A stretch of 64,000 bases of DNA from [Mycobacterium] fortunisiensis (GCF_019050325.1 NZ_VOMB01000010.1:124001-188000); one strand, 5' to 3'. Positions 26,957-35,947 are shown, numbered from the stretch's first letter. Notes: a model not told the origin generated them from the sequence alone. Numbers and translations: made by a program.

Positions 26957-28906
26957 CTATTCCTCCGGTGTGGCCGACCGCCGGCGTCGCAGCCACAACC
27001 ACCAGGCGGTGCTCGCGACGAGCAGCACCAGCACACCGGTGGCGAACCACCAGGGTTTGATGTCGGGTGCGGCCCGGGTATCGGGCGTCGGTTCGACGTT
27101 CTGCGTGGCGAGCACGGTCACCGGCGCCCTGCCCGGCACCGATATCACGGCGACGCCGTCGAGGTTCGCCGGCCGCTGCCGGTTGGCGTGCAGCCAGCGC
27201 AGCAACTCATCGAGCTGTTCGGGTGCCCCGTTGGAGGTGGCCACCAACAGCGAGCGCTTCCCGTCGACCACGGTTTGCAGGGAACCGAAGCGTAAGGCCG
27301 GCTCGAGCGTGAGCGTCGTCGGCTGCCCGCTGTCATCGGTGACGTCCATCATCATCGGAATGTTTCGAGGTGCCACCACCGGCAACCTGATCTCCGGATG
27401 GTCCCAGTCGTCGGCATCGATCAGGACCGCCGGATTGGGTGAATCGATGGCCTCCTGCAGCGGCACCACCGCGGTGTCCAGCGGCAGCGCGCTGAGCCGC
27501 TGCATGCCCACGATGAGGGTGACCGCACGCTCGGTGTCGTCCGACGAGTCAGGGTCGATACCGACCTCGACCCGAGGCATCAGCGACTGGGGCAGTGACT
27601 GGAACCCGGCCGGCACCGGCGGTGAGGCCGGCTCGCTCGACACTTCGGACTCGCCGTCGATGGTGAGCGTCAGCGGCTGGAACTCGCCGCAGTAACCGGT
27701 GTTGCCGGCAATGTCGAGTTGGATTCGCAGGCTCGTGAACCGGGCCAGCAACCGGTCGGGGACGTCGATCCACCGGTCGATCACGCCCTCATGCGTGACC
27801 TCCCAGCGGTCGATCGTGTCGGATCCGACCGATGCGACGAGGCGGCCGCCCATGGCCTCGGGCAGCGGGGTGTAGGAGCCCCGCAGATGCACCCGCACAT
27901 TGTGTGATGCCCGTCCCAATCGGGTCTGGTCCAGCGAGATGTAGACCTCGGGCTTGATCGCCGTGGAGTTGACGCCGGGCTGACCGAGTTTACGGATCGT
28001 GGTCAGGTTGGTGGTCAGTTGCGGCGCGGAGCGCAGTGGTCCGGCGACGGCCGAGGTGCTCAGCGCGTATTGGGCCACGTTGCTGGTGATCAGGCGGGCC
28101 TGATTGGTCAACTCATTGGCCGGCCCGGAGACCAACAGGGACGGCACGCCGCTGTCGTTGGGCTGCAGCGAAACCTGGGCCTTCGGACCTTCGGTGATCA
28201 CGACCTGGCGTTCGAACGGTCGTGCGGTGCCGGGCGGCGGTGTGGAGCCGGGCCCCATCCGGGCCAGCGAGATATCCGGGTACTGCCGTCCGTAGTGCGC
28301 CGCGATGGCGGCCGCGAGTTGCACTGCCGCGTCGGCCACGCCCTGCGAAACGTCGGGCGCGACGTAGATGGTGAGTGCGCGCAGGATCGGGGGCAGGAAA
28401 TCGGCGATCGCCGTCGGGGCCCGTTCGCCACCTTCGTAGCCGACTGTGGTGTCGGTCAGGCGCATCGGGTTGCTGGGGTCCAGGCAATAGCCTTCCAGCG
28501 GTAGCAGGTAGGTGCGCAGCATCAGCGTCACCGCGTTGTCCACCACTCGGACCCCCGCCAGCGGAATGGTCAGTGGCACCGGGCCGCCCGTGGGGACGTC
28601 CTGCCGGGAGATCACCCGGTTGTCCTGCAGCACGGTCAGGCTTGCGGTCCGCACGAAGGTCGGTACCAACGCCGTGGTGTTCAGGACCGTCGGTGTCGTT
28701 CCCGGCAACACCGGGATGTCGATGGTCTGCACACCCGCCTGACCGTAGAGCTCGATGTCGGGATCGGAGCCCAGATCCCGCAACGACAGCGTCGGAGCAG
28801 AAGCCAGCCCGTCGCCGGGAGCGGCACCTGCCGTCGGGCTCAGCAGCAACACCAGGGCGCCGATGGTGGCCACCGCGATCAACCGGCTCAGACGTCTCGT
28901 AACCAT
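26957..28906 (-). CDS. BcsB-like cellulose synthase regulatory/periplasmic subunit
   Basis: Exported protein of 649 residues with a signal peptide (LIAVATIGALVLLLSPTAGAA) and one C-terminal membrane helix (WWFATGVLVLLVASTAWWLWL). In between lie two repeated halves typical of BcsB, each a carbohydrate-binding beta domain followed by a flavodoxin-like domain: VRVVDNAVTLMLRTYLLPLEGYCLDPSNP and later SLRIQLDIAGNTGYCGEFQPLTLTIDG. BcsB guides the nascent polymer through the envelope and anchors BcsA by its C-terminal helix. I start at the ATG at 28906, which gives a clean signal peptide; a GTG at 28954 is possible. It leads the polysaccharide operon, with an operator-like palindrome about 100 bases upstream. 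Confidence 0.8.
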   Translation of the reverse strand: MVTRRLSRLIAVATIGALVLLLSPTAGAAPGDGLASAPTLSLRDLGSDPDIELYGQAGVQTIDIPVLPGTTPTVLNTTALVPTFVRTASLTVLQDNRVISRQDVPTGGPVPLTIPLAGVRVVDNAVTLMLRTYLLPLEGYCLDPSNPMRLTDTTVGYEGGERAPTAIADFLPPILRALTIYVAPDVSQGVADAAVQLAAAIAAHYGRQYPDISLARMGPGSTPPPGTARPFERQVVITEGPKAQVSLQPNDSGVPSLLVSGPANELTNQARLITSNVAQYALSTSAVAGPLRSAPQLTTNLTTIRKLGQPGVNSTAIKPEVYISLDQTRLGRASHNVRVHLRGSYTPLPEAMGGRLVASVGSDTIDRWEVTHEGVIDRWIDVPDRLLARFTSLRIQLDIAGNTGYCGEFQPLTLTIDGESEVSSEPASPPVPAGFQSLPQSLMPRVEVGIDPDSSDDTERAVTLIVGMQRLSALPLDTAVVPLQEAIDSPNPAVLIDADDWDHPEIRLPVVAPRNIPMMMDVTDDSGQPTTLTLEPALRFGSLQTVVDGKRSLLVATSNGAPEQLDELLRWLHANRQRPANLDGVAVISVPGRAPVTVLATQNVEPTPDTRAAPDIKPWWFATGVLVLLVASTAWWLWLRRRRSATPEE

Positions 28907-28999
28907 CGCTGGCCAGACTAAGGTGCGCAACGCTCCTGTGCCCGGGTACCGCACAATTCAGCACCATCTGTCGCGACGGATATCGCGATGGCGTCGGCA

Positions 29000-29018
29000 C
29001 TCATCCGAAATGGGTGAG
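29000..29018. promoter_or_regulatory. Island palindrome, copy 1 (before the polysaccharide operon)
   Basis: CTCATCCG-AAA-TGGGTGAG, an imperfect dyad whose right half is identical to the other two copies in this island (33189-33205 and 43863-43887). Its centre lies about 100 bases upstream of the BcsB-like start, in the 135-base gap before that operon. The position suits an activator. Confidence 0.6.
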
Positions 29019-29041
29019 CGCGAACGGGGTGCGGCTGAGTT

Positions 29042-30391
29042 CTAGCGGGGTAGGGGGACCTGCTCGGAATGTGGGGTGCCGAGCCGGCCTGCCAGCCACG
29101 GGAGCGCGTCGGCGAACCCGACCCCGGCCGCCGGGAAGGTATGTGAGCCGGGGTAGCTGACCACCGCGCACTCCGCATTGTGGGCACTCAGCAGCAGGCA
29201 CAGCTTGTTGGCGTTGGCCGCGTGCTCTTCGGAGTACTGATCCCAGCCGGCGATCGCGTTCGGGTCCACCGGCACATCACTTGCGGCGCGGTGCACCGTC
29301 GGCGTCTTCTCCGAAACCCCCAGCCAGGCTGACATGTTGTCGTAGCGGCCGTGTTTTTCGATGAGCGTCTTGGGGTCGAACGCAGCCCAGGCCGCCGCAT
29401 CCCCACCGAACAACCGGGCGATCGTCTGATCCCTGGTCCCGCTGTTGGGGCCGAGTTGCCCGTCGAGCGCCACGAAGGCGCTGAACAGCTCGGGATTTCG
29501 GACCGCCAGCATCAGCGCGCACGTCCCACCGGACGACCAGCCGGCCAGACCCCAGTTCGCCGGGTCCGCACTGACGCCGAAATGCGAGACCACGTATGGG
29601 CGCACGTCTTTGGTGAGGTGATCGGCCGCGTTACCGCGGGGGCCGTTGACACATTCGGTGTCGTTGTTGAACGCCCCGGTGGCGTCGGGAAACACCACCA
29701 CCGGGGCGTACCCGTGGTGGAACGCCGCGAACTCGTCGAGGCTCTCGAGAGCACCGCCGGATTCCGGCCAGTCGGAGGGGTGGCTGAACTCTGCACCGAT
29801 GGCCATCACGGCCGGCAACTGGGGCGGGGGATCGGACCGGAACCACGCCGGCGGCAGGTACACCAGCTCGCGTCGGTGGCCGAATCCCGAAGCATCCCGC
29901 GGGATGTCCACCCACACGATGGTTCCGCGGGTCGGTTGTTCACCGTTCGCGCGCATGGCGGCCAGTGCGGGTTCATCGATCCATTGCGGTGGTTCGGATC
30001 CGGTCACGCGTTGCCACAGGGCCTGGACCGTCGGGAAGTACCCGGTGGCGATGTTCAGCTGGGCGAACGCACACACCACCGCCAGCAGCACGGCAACCAT
30101 CGAGAGGATCCGGCGGCGCCAGCAGCCGCCCCGCCAGGCCAAAATCATGATGGCGGCGGCGAATCCCGTGATGACCACCCAGATCACCGTGCCGACCGAG
30201 GCAGCGCGCTCCGACCAGCCCTGATATTTCACGCTCACCCGAACGACCACCGCGAACAGCACGCCGGCCAGGAGCGCGATCGTCACCCACCGCAGCAGCG
30301 TGGGCCGGGGTTGGCGGCCGACCGCGAAGATCAAAGCCGCCAGTGCCAGGATTTCGAAAGTTATCGGCACCCAGCCGCTGGTCAATGACAT
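29042..30391 (-). CDS. Membrane-anchored Ag85/esterase-D-fold esterase
   Basis: Protein of 449 residues with four N-terminal membrane helices (about 7-125) and an extracytoplasmic alpha/beta-hydrolase domain of the esterase D/antigen 85 type. The nucleophile elbow is GWSSGG. The domain also has the loop DATGAFNNDTECVNGPRGNA and a terminal histidine in YPGSHTFPAA. This fold covers mycolyltransferases and sugar-ester hydrolases. Next to a polymer-making operon, it may acylate or deacylate the polysaccharide (inference). It lies 27 bases after the lipase-like gene, on the same strand, probably in the same transcript. Confidence 0.82.
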   Translation of the reverse strand: MSLTSGWVPITFEILALAALIFAVGRQPRPTLLRWVTIALLAGVLFAVVVRVSVKYQGWSERAASVGTVIWVVITGFAAAIMILAWRGGCWRRRILSMVAVLLAVVCAFAQLNIATGYFPTVQALWQRVTGSEPPQWIDEPALAAMRANGEQPTRGTIVWVDIPRDASGFGHRRELVYLPPAWFRSDPPPQLPAVMAIGAEFSHPSDWPESGGALESLDEFAAFHHGYAPVVVFPDATGAFNNDTECVNGPRGNAADHLTKDVRPYVVSHFGVSADPANWGLAGWSSGGTCALMLAVRNPELFSAFVALDGQLGPNSGTRDQTIARLFGGDAAAWAAFDPKTLIEKHGRYDNMSAWLGVSEKTPTVHRAASDVPVDPNAIAGWDQYSEEHAANANKLCLLLSAHNAECAVVSYPGSHTFPAAGVGFADALPWLAGRLGTPHSEQVPLPR

Positions 30392-30418
30392 CGGTGTGGC
30401 TCCGCTCCGGTCAGTCGG

Positions 30419-31612
30419 TCATGGTTGGTGGGCGGCGAGGAACGCCGGGCAATCATTGGCCGCGGGAATCGATTTCATCCGGTCGTTGAGCCAACCCAGC
30501 GCCGCCAGGGGTTCGATCTGTTCGCGCGGTTTGTCTGCCCAGAAGGCGATTTGGATGCCGTCGCCCATCTTGCAGGCCTCGGTGAGTGCCCGGTCCGTCC
30601 ACGCCGCCGGGATCACCGAATCCTGGCCGCCGTAGATGACGTACATCTGTGCCTTCGTGGGCCCCTGGGGGAGGTTGGTCTTCTGGAAATACCCGCGCAA
30701 TGTCTGCAGCGCTTCGGGGTTGGCGGGGCGCAGGTCGTCCGGGCTGAGCTGCTCGGCCAGCGTTCTGCGTTGGGCGGGGTCGTGACAACTGAGCAGGGCG
30801 TCCCAGTTCTCTTGGGCGGCCCCGCGCCGGTAGTCGTCGAGTTCGAAGTCGTAGTAGTACTGATCTTTCAAGGCCGAGAGGTAGGCGATGTAGGCCAGTT
30901 TCTGGTCGGGGTTCAAGGTGCCGGCCATGGCGGCGTCGGCGAGGCCTTCGATGTTCGCCATCGGTGCCATGGCCGCGGCGGCGACCAGCGTGAGGCCCTC
31001 GCCGTAGTTGTCGACGAGTTCGTTTGCGGCCCAGGCGGCTTGGCCGCCTTCCAGGGCGCCCAGTGCGGCCCAGGACGTGGATGCTCCCGGGACCATCGAA
31101 TACGTGGCCCGTACCGCGTCGATCATGTTGTAACCGGCGGTGGTCGAGTCCAGGTACGGGTGGAAGTCGTATTCGTCGGGTTCGGTCGGTTTTCCCAGGC
31201 CCTGGTAGTCGGGCACGGTCACCACATAGCCGGCTTTCAACAGTGCCGCCACCGTCGCGGCCTCACCGCCGAGGTCCGGCGACAGCGAGGGTGCGCAATC
31301 CGCTGTCGTTCCGCGGGTCCGGTGCCCGAGAGCCACGATCGGAAAACCGTCCTTCGGCGGATCGCCCTTGGGGACGAACACCGTCCCTGTCACGTGTGAC
31401 ACCGCGTCGTTCACCCCGTTGCGCGAGGCGTACGTCATGGTCTTGGCCGCCGAGCCGGCATCACGCAATTCAGGCGCCAAGTTGTCCAGTGGCGCTTGGG
31501 AGATGACGTGGCCGGCGCTGTCTGCATCCTCGGTGGAGGACGGCGTCGACGGTCCGCCGCACGCCGTGAGGACGGCGAGCGCGACCGAGAACAGAACAGT
31601 GACTCGAACCAT
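30419..31612 (-). CDS. Secretory-lipase-like lipoprotein, catalytic serine missing
   Basis: Protein of 397 residues with a lipoprotein signal (VALAVLTACGG, Cys18) and the secretory lipase fold: VPKGDPPKDGFPIVALGHRTRGTTADCAPS near the oxyanion region and VVTVPDYQGLGKP. In active family members the elbow reads G-x-S-Q-G-G-Q. Here it is LGALEGGQAAW, so leucine replaces the nucleophile. The acid YGGQDSVIP is kept, but no histidine follows at the usual distance (PLAALGWLNDRM). It is therefore probably a non-catalytic, lipid-anchored binding protein. It lies upstream of the esterase gene with AAGGGAAA before the ATG. Confidence 0.78.
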   Translation of the reverse strand: MVRVTVLFSVALAVLTACGGPSTPSSTEDADSAGHVISQAPLDNLAPELRDAGSAAKTMTYASRNGVNDAVSHVTGTVFVPKGDPPKDGFPIVALGHRTRGTTADCAPSLSPDLGGEAATVAALLKAGYVVTVPDYQGLGKPTEPDEYDFHPYLDSTTAGYNMIDAVRATYSMVPGASTSWAALGALEGGQAAWAANELVDNYGEGLTLVAAAAMAPMANIEGLADAAMAGTLNPDQKLAYIAYLSALKDQYYYDFELDDYRRGAAQENWDALLSCHDPAQRRTLAEQLSPDDLRPANPEALQTLRGYFQKTNLPQGPTKAQMYVIYGGQDSVIPAAWTDRALTEACKMGDGIQIAFWADKPREQIEPLAALGWLNDRMKSIPAANDCPAFLAAHQP

Positions 31613-31798
31613 CGATTTCCCTTACATAGCGATCCGTGGCGGGTTGGTGCCGTTGTCCCATCTTTTCATCGCGGCATTGGACGTGTGGGATGTATGCCCA
31701 AGGTCATCCGGTGTGTTGATGATCGGGGCGTCTCGAAATCGTGAATACGCTTGGAGTTTCGGATCTTGTGAAATGGCGAATCGGGTCCTGTCGGCAAT

Positions 31799-31804
31799 TA
31801 GGAT
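31799..31804 (+). promoter_or_regulatory. Extended -10 box for a leaderless beta-helix transcript
   Basis: TAGGAT lies with eight bases between it and the ATG at 31813, so the predicted transcription start falls at or within two bases of the start codon. No Shine-Dalgarno is present. Leaderless genes of this form are common in mycobacteria. No good -35 box is seen. Confidence 0.4.
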
Positions 31805-31812
31805 CGGCCACT

Positions 31813-33096
31813 ATGCCGGTAATCGATGTGATGTCCCACGGCGCCACCGGGGACGGAACGACAGACGATTTTGCGGCCGTGATGAGTGCCATTCACCAGG
31901 CCGTCGAGTCCGGCGGCGGGACGGTGTTCTTTCCGGCGGGTGCCTACGCGCTCTCGGATTCGATCGGTAACGGTTCCGCCGGGTTTGCCCAGGTCCGCCT
32001 GCTCGGCGACGGTGAACGGGCCGCCCGGTTGCGGGTGACGGCGAATGTCGCGCCGATCAGCGGGCTCTGGCGGGAAAGCCGGATCGAAAACCTCAAGGTC
32101 GATGCGAACTTTCGGGGCTCACCGGGATTTGATGTCGACCTGGACAAGAGCTACATCAGACACTGCTGGCTCGACGGCTGGACCGACTTCGGCATGCGGA
32201 TCAACGCCGACACCGACGGGCTGTTGAATTGGATCGACGACAACTTCATCGAGCAGTGCACCGGCTACGGCATCTACACCACCCATCATTTCTACGATTC
32301 GTGGATCGTGAACAACAACATCGGGTCCAGCGGGCCGAATCTGTCGATCGAGGCGGGGCCGGTGCGCATCATCGCCAACCATCTCGACGGCGAGCCGATT
32401 CACAACATCGAGCTGCGCGGCTGCAAGTCGCTCAACATCATCGGCAACATCTGCGAGAACGCCCGCCGGGAGGCCATTGTCTTCCGGATGCCGGAGTGGA
32501 TGGAATCCGACAATGAGCAGGTGGCGATCGTCGGCAACAACATCACGAACGGCGGTAAGGGTGCGCCCAACGAGTACCCCGCCATCGGCATCTACTCGGT
32601 CGACGCCGACCACCGCACCAAGGGTTTCAACATCACCGGCAATTTCATCGCCAACACCGACGACGGTGCGGGCTGGAGTTATGCCGTGGACGCCCAGTAC
32701 GTCGACGACATCGCGATATCCGGAAACCAGTGGGACAACAACGGGTACAGCGTTGCCCCGGTCCGGGCCGAGGGGCGCAATGTCGGCGTTGCGGGCAACA
32801 CATCGGGGAATCGAGCGGTGTCACGACGTTCGGTGGTGACCCTGTCCGCCCCCGGCACGCTGGAGAATTCTCCCGACGCCGAGTACGTGTATCTGCTCGG
32901 CGAAGGGGCTTCGGTGGTCAGATTGCCCACGGCCGTGGACAACACCTCGCGGTACACGGTCAAAAACATCTCGGGTAGTGAGGCGAAAATCAGCGCTCAC
33001 GCACGGCAGAGCGTCGAGGGAGCAGCAGAATTCGCGCTCGCCGGCGGCGCGGCGGTAGAGGTGATCTCCGACGGGGCGAATTGGTGGATTCTGTGA
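31813..33096 (+). CDS. Right-handed parallel beta-helix protein (pectate-lyase-3-like)
   Basis: Protein of 427 residues. The N-terminus VIDVMSHGATGDGTTDDFAAVMSAI is the classic start of pectate_lyase_3/GH28-like proteins, and it continues GGGTVFFPAGAY. Repeats with N-x-I/F-x-G-N spacing (IIGNICENA, IVGNNITNG, ITGNFIAN, ISGNQWDNNG) form helix rungs. No signal peptide is visible. I choose the ATG at 31813: a -10 box (TAGGAT, 31799-31804) sits eight bases upstream, which predicts a leaderless mRNA, and there is no ribosome site. A frame opening 24 codons earlier is possible. It is likely to bind or cleave an acidic or modified polysaccharide, fitting its neighbours. Confidence 0.75.
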   Translation: MPVIDVMSHGATGDGTTDDFAAVMSAIHQAVESGGGTVFFPAGAYALSDSIGNGSAGFAQVRLLGDGERAARLRVTANVAPISGLWRESRIENLKVDANFRGSPGFDVDLDKSYIRHCWLDGWTDFGMRINADTDGLLNWIDDNFIEQCTGYGIYTTHHFYDSWIVNNNIGSSGPNLSIEAGPVRIIANHLDGEPIHNIELRGCKSLNIIGNICENARREAIVFRMPEWMESDNEQVAIVGNNITNGGKGAPNEYPAIGIYSVDADHRTKGFNITGNFIANTDDGAGWSYAVDAQYVDDIAISGNQWDNNGYSVAPVRAEGRNVGVAGNTSGNRAVSRRSVVTLSAPGTLENSPDAEYVYLLGEGASVVRLPTAVDNTSRYTVKNISGSEAKISAHARQSVEGAAEFALAGGAAVEVISDGANWWIL

Positions 33097-33188
33097 TCTG
33101 AAATCCGATCCGAGACATTCCCGGCTGACCCGGATCTGGACGCGGGCGTCGGCCTGTCTGTTCGGCACGTGCATGTCTGAGCCTCGGG

Positions 33189-33205
33189 TCACCCAATTTG
33201 GGTGA
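33189..33205. promoter_or_regulatory. Island palindrome, copy 2 (before the alcohol dehydrogenase)
   Basis: TCACCCA-ATT-TGGGTGA, a perfect dyad with seven-base arms and the same half-site as at 29000 and 43863. It lies about 120 bases upstream of the dehydrogenase start in the 231-base gap 33097-33327. A -10-like AATAAT (33294-33299) sits downstream, so the palindrome is in an activator position. Confidence 0.65.
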
Positions 33206-33327
33206 GGGAATTTGCCGGGCAGCCGGTGTAAATCGTGATCGGGAATCCTCGCCGCAATGCCGGTGGCAGGCGTTATCGTCGAGCCGGAATTCGAATAATC
33301 CGCAGAGATCCACGAATGCGAGGCATC

Positions 33328-34374
33328 GTGAAGGCATTACGGCTGATGGATTGGAAGACCGAACCCGAACTGGTCGAGGTGCCGAAGCCGACACCCGGAC
33401 CCGGACAGGTCGTTGTCAAGGTCGGAGGTGCCGGAGCCTGCCACTCCGATCTGCACCTCATGCACGACTTCGAGCCCGGGACGATGCCGTGGACCATGCC
33501 GTTCACGCTCGGCCACGAAAACGCCGGCTGGGTGGATTCGGTGGGTGCCGGGGTCACCACCGTCTCGGAGGGAGACGCGGTCGCAGTCTACGGTCCGTGG
33601 GGCTGCGGGAAGTGTGAGCGGTGCCGACTCGGCATCGAGAGCTATTGCGAGAACCAGGCGGCGGCGCCGGTGGTCAACGGCGGCGGCGGTCTGGGCCTCG
33701 ACGGCGGGATGGCCGAATATCTCCTCGTTCCGTTCGAGCGGCTGCTGATCCCGCTTCCGGCCGACCTGGAGCCGGCCACCGCCGCGCCGATCACCGACGC
33801 GGGTCTGACTCCCTACCATGCCATCCGCCGGTCATGGCCGAAGATGACACCGACCTCGACTGTCGTGGTGATCGGTATCGGCGGCCTGGGCCATGTCGGG
33901 CTGCAATTGGTGAAGGCCACCACGGGCGCGCGCGTGATCGCCGTCGACAACCGTAAAGAGGCGCTGGAACTTGCCACCAAGATGGGCGCGGATCATGTTC
34001 TGCCGTCGGATGATCACGCCGTGACGGCCATCAAAGATCTGACTGCCGGGCATGGTGCCGATGTCCTGCTGGATTTCGTCGGTGCCTCGGCGACCATGGA
34101 ACTGGCCCGAACGGCGGCCCGGCCGCTCGGCGACGTGACGATCGTCGGCCTCGCCGGCGGCTCGGTGCCGCTGTCCTTCTTCGCGCAGCCGTATGAGGTC
34201 AGCATCCAAACCACCTACTGGGGTTCGCATCCCGAACTCGTCGAGCTGTTCGATCTGGCCGCCAGAGGGCAGCTGCATGTCGAAACCACCCAGTACTCAC
34301 TCGATGACGCCCCGCAGGCATATCGAGACTTGAAAGACGGGAAGGTCAACGGACGCGCCGTCGTGGTGCCGTGA
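33328..34374 (+). CDS. Zinc-dependent NAD(P) alcohol dehydrogenase
   Basis: Medium-chain dehydrogenase of 348 residues. The catalytic zinc ligands are Cys38 in GACHSD and the histidine in LGHENAGW. The structural zinc site has four cysteines (CGKCERCRLGIESYC). The Rossmann motif is GIGGLGHVGLQLV, followed by VIAVDN, which points to NAD preference. Start: GTG 33328 (KALRLMDWKTEP is the usual N-terminus); an ATG at 33316 adds four residues. It does not look like the NDMA-dependent, mycofactocin-linked dehydrogenases. It is convergent with the SDR operon, and a copy of the island palindrome lies upstream. Confidence 0.9.
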   Translation: MKALRLMDWKTEPELVEVPKPTPGPGQVVVKVGGAGACHSDLHLMHDFEPGTMPWTMPFTLGHENAGWVDSVGAGVTTVSEGDAVAVYGPWGCGKCERCRLGIESYCENQAAAPVVNGGGGLGLDGGMAEYLLVPFERLLIPLPADLEPATAAPITDAGLTPYHAIRRSWPKMTPTSTVVVIGIGGLGHVGLQLVKATTGARVIAVDNRKEALELATKMGADHVLPSDDHAVTAIKDLTAGHGADVLLDFVGASATMELARTAARPLGDVTIVGLAGGSVPLSFFAQPYEVSIQTTYWGSHPELVELFDLAARGQLHVETTQYSLDDAPQAYRDLKDGKVNGRAVVVP

Positions 34375-34384
34375 CGGGTAGCCC

Positions 34385-35161
34385 TCAGAAGAGGCTGGCG
34401 GTCAGTCCACCGTCGACGACGTAGCCGGCGCCGGTGCAGAACGAGGACTGGGCACCGGCCAGGAACAGAGCCACGGCCGCGACGTCCTCGACGCTGACGT
34501 ACCCGCCCTGTGCCTGAGCCATGACGGCGTCGAAGTCGAGGCCGCCCATCGCTGCGGTGTAGGTCTCCTTGTTGCCCGTGACGAGTGCGGTCTCGGCGAA
34601 ACCGGGCAGGATCGAGTTGACCCTGATGCCGTGCCGGCGCAACTCCAGCGCCGCCGTCTTGGTCAGGCTGACCACGGCGGCCTTGGTGGCCGCGTAGTGC
34701 CCGAGGAGCGGCGTGCCCGCCAGGGCGGTCACCGACCCCATCGTGATGATCGAACCCGGGGTGCCTGCGCCCACCATCGCCCGGGCGGCGTGTTTGACGG
34801 TGAGGAACACCCCGTCGAGGTTGATCGACATCATCTTCCGCCAGGTTTCGTAGGACATTTCGGCCAGCGGGGAGACGGTGGCGATGCCGGCGTTGGCGAC
34901 GGCGATGTCGACCTGTCCGTGCAGGTTCAGGGTGTGGTCGATCAGATTGACGACGCTGTCTTCGTCGGTGACGTCGCACGCGAATGCGCAGGCGCCGTCG
35001 AGCGCATCGGCAGCGTCGGTCATCGCCGCCGCATCGATGTCGGACATCACCACCTTGGCGCCGTGTGCCGCATAGGTTCGGGCGATTTCGAGGCCGATAC
35101 CGCGCGCGGCGCCGGTGATGACCGCAACCTTGCCGGCCAGAGATTGAGTTGCATCAGTCAT
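34385..35161 (-). CDS. Short-chain dehydrogenase/reductase (SDR), last gene of lipid operon
   Basis: Classical SDR of 258 residues. It has the cofactor motif TGAARGIG, the NAD-type acidic residue in MSDIDAA, the structural NAG in VANAGIA, and the active-site pair YxxxK in YAATKAAV with the upstream Ser of MGSVTA. The C-terminus GAGYVVDGGLTASLF is shared in style with its neighbour, so the two look like relatives from duplication. It starts 14 bases after that gene. It lacks the inserted cofactor-pocket segment of mycofactocin-coupled SDRs. The substrate is unknown; an alcohol or 3-hydroxyacyl compound is likely. Confidence 0.9.
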   Translation of the reverse strand: MTDATQSLAGKVAVITGAARGIGLEIARTYAAHGAKVVMSDIDAAAMTDAADALDGACAFACDVTDEDSVVNLIDHTLNLHGQVDIAVANAGIATVSPLAEMSYETWRKMMSINLDGVFLTVKHAARAMVGAGTPGSIITMGSVTALAGTPLLGHYAATKAAVVSLTKTAALELRRHGIRVNSILPGFAETALVTGNKETYTAAMGGLDFDAVMAQAQGGYVSVEDVAAVALFLAGAQSSFCTGAGYVVDGGLTASLF

Positions 35162-35175
35162 GAAAGTGCTCCTGT

Positions 35176-35937
35176 CTAAAAGAGGTTCGCGGTGAGGCCG
35201 CCGTCGACCAGGTAGTGGCTGCCGGTGATGAACCGGGCCTGCGCCGAAGCCAGGAAGGCAACCATTTCGGCCACGTCGCCGGGGGTGCCGAAGCGGCCCT
35301 GCTTGAGCGCGATCAGATCGTCGAACGGGATCGGCGCGATCGCCTCGATCGGCGCGGCCAGGCGATCGGCCATGTCGGTCTGCACGATGCCCGGGCAGAC
35401 GGCGTTGACCCGGATACCGGCGTCCCGCAGCTCGATGGCCACCGATTCGGTGAACCGGATGACCGCTCCCTTCGAGGCGCAGTACGTGCTCAGCAACGGT
35501 CCACCGGCAGTCGCGGCCACCGACGCCATGTTGACGATCGCGGCGCTTCCGGCCGCGGCCAGCGCGGGCACCGCGGCCTTCGTGAACCGGAACGTACCGA
35601 CCACGTTGATGTCGAGAATGCCGAGGAACTCTTCATCGGTGATTTCGACTGCCGGTTTGGCGATTTCGATGCCGGCGTTGTTCACCAGCAGGTCCAGCCC
35701 GCCGAATGCGTCGACAGCAGTGGCGACCGCTGCGGTGACGTCGGCGGTGGACCGAACATCGCACGCGATACCGACGCAGCCGTTGCCGAGTTCGGCTGCG
35801 GCGTCCTCGGCGCCGGCACCGTCGACGTCCGCGACGGCCACTCGGGCGCCACCGGCCACCAAACGCTCGGCAATCGCGCGGCCGATACCGCGGGCGGCGC
35901 CTGACACGATTGCCCGGCGACCCGTCAGGTCATTCAT
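35176..35937 (-). CDS. Short-chain dehydrogenase/reductase (SDR)
   Basis: Classical SDR of 253 residues: SGAARGIG cofactor motif, VADVDG for NAD selection, NNAGIE, active-site Tyr-Lys in YCASKGAV with Ser in MASVAA, and C-terminal GSHYLVDGGLTANLF. Start: the ATG at 35937 with AGGAG seven to ten bases upstream. The open frame runs 49 codons further back, but only across the end of the FAD-oxidoreductase gene. It sits ten bases after that gene and 14 before the second SDR, so all belong to one operon led by an acyl-CoA ligase. Confidence 0.9.
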   Translation of the reverse strand: MNDLTGRRAIVSGAARGIGRAIAERLVAGGARVAVADVDGAGAEDAAAELGNGCVGIACDVRSTADVTAAVATAVDAFGGLDLLVNNAGIEIAKPAVEITDEEFLGILDINVVGTFRFTKAAVPALAAAGSAAIVNMASVAATAGGPLLSTYCASKGAVIRFTESVAIELRDAGIRVNAVCPGIVQTDMADRLAAPIEAIAPIPFDDLIALKQGRFGTPGDVAEMVAFLASAQARFITGSHYLVDGGLTANLF

Positions 35938-35947
35938 GGAATATCTC

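Noticed and set aside
33328..34374. The zinc alcohol dehydrogenase as the NDMA-dependent, mycofactocin-linked type
   Set aside because: The N-terminus and active-site surroundings differ from that family, so a normal NAD-exchanging enzyme is the simpler reading.
34385..35937. The two SDRs as mycofactocin-dependent dehydrogenases
   Set aside because: They are of classical length (253 and 258 residues) and lack the inserted segment near the cofactor pocket that marks mycofactocin-coupled SDRs.
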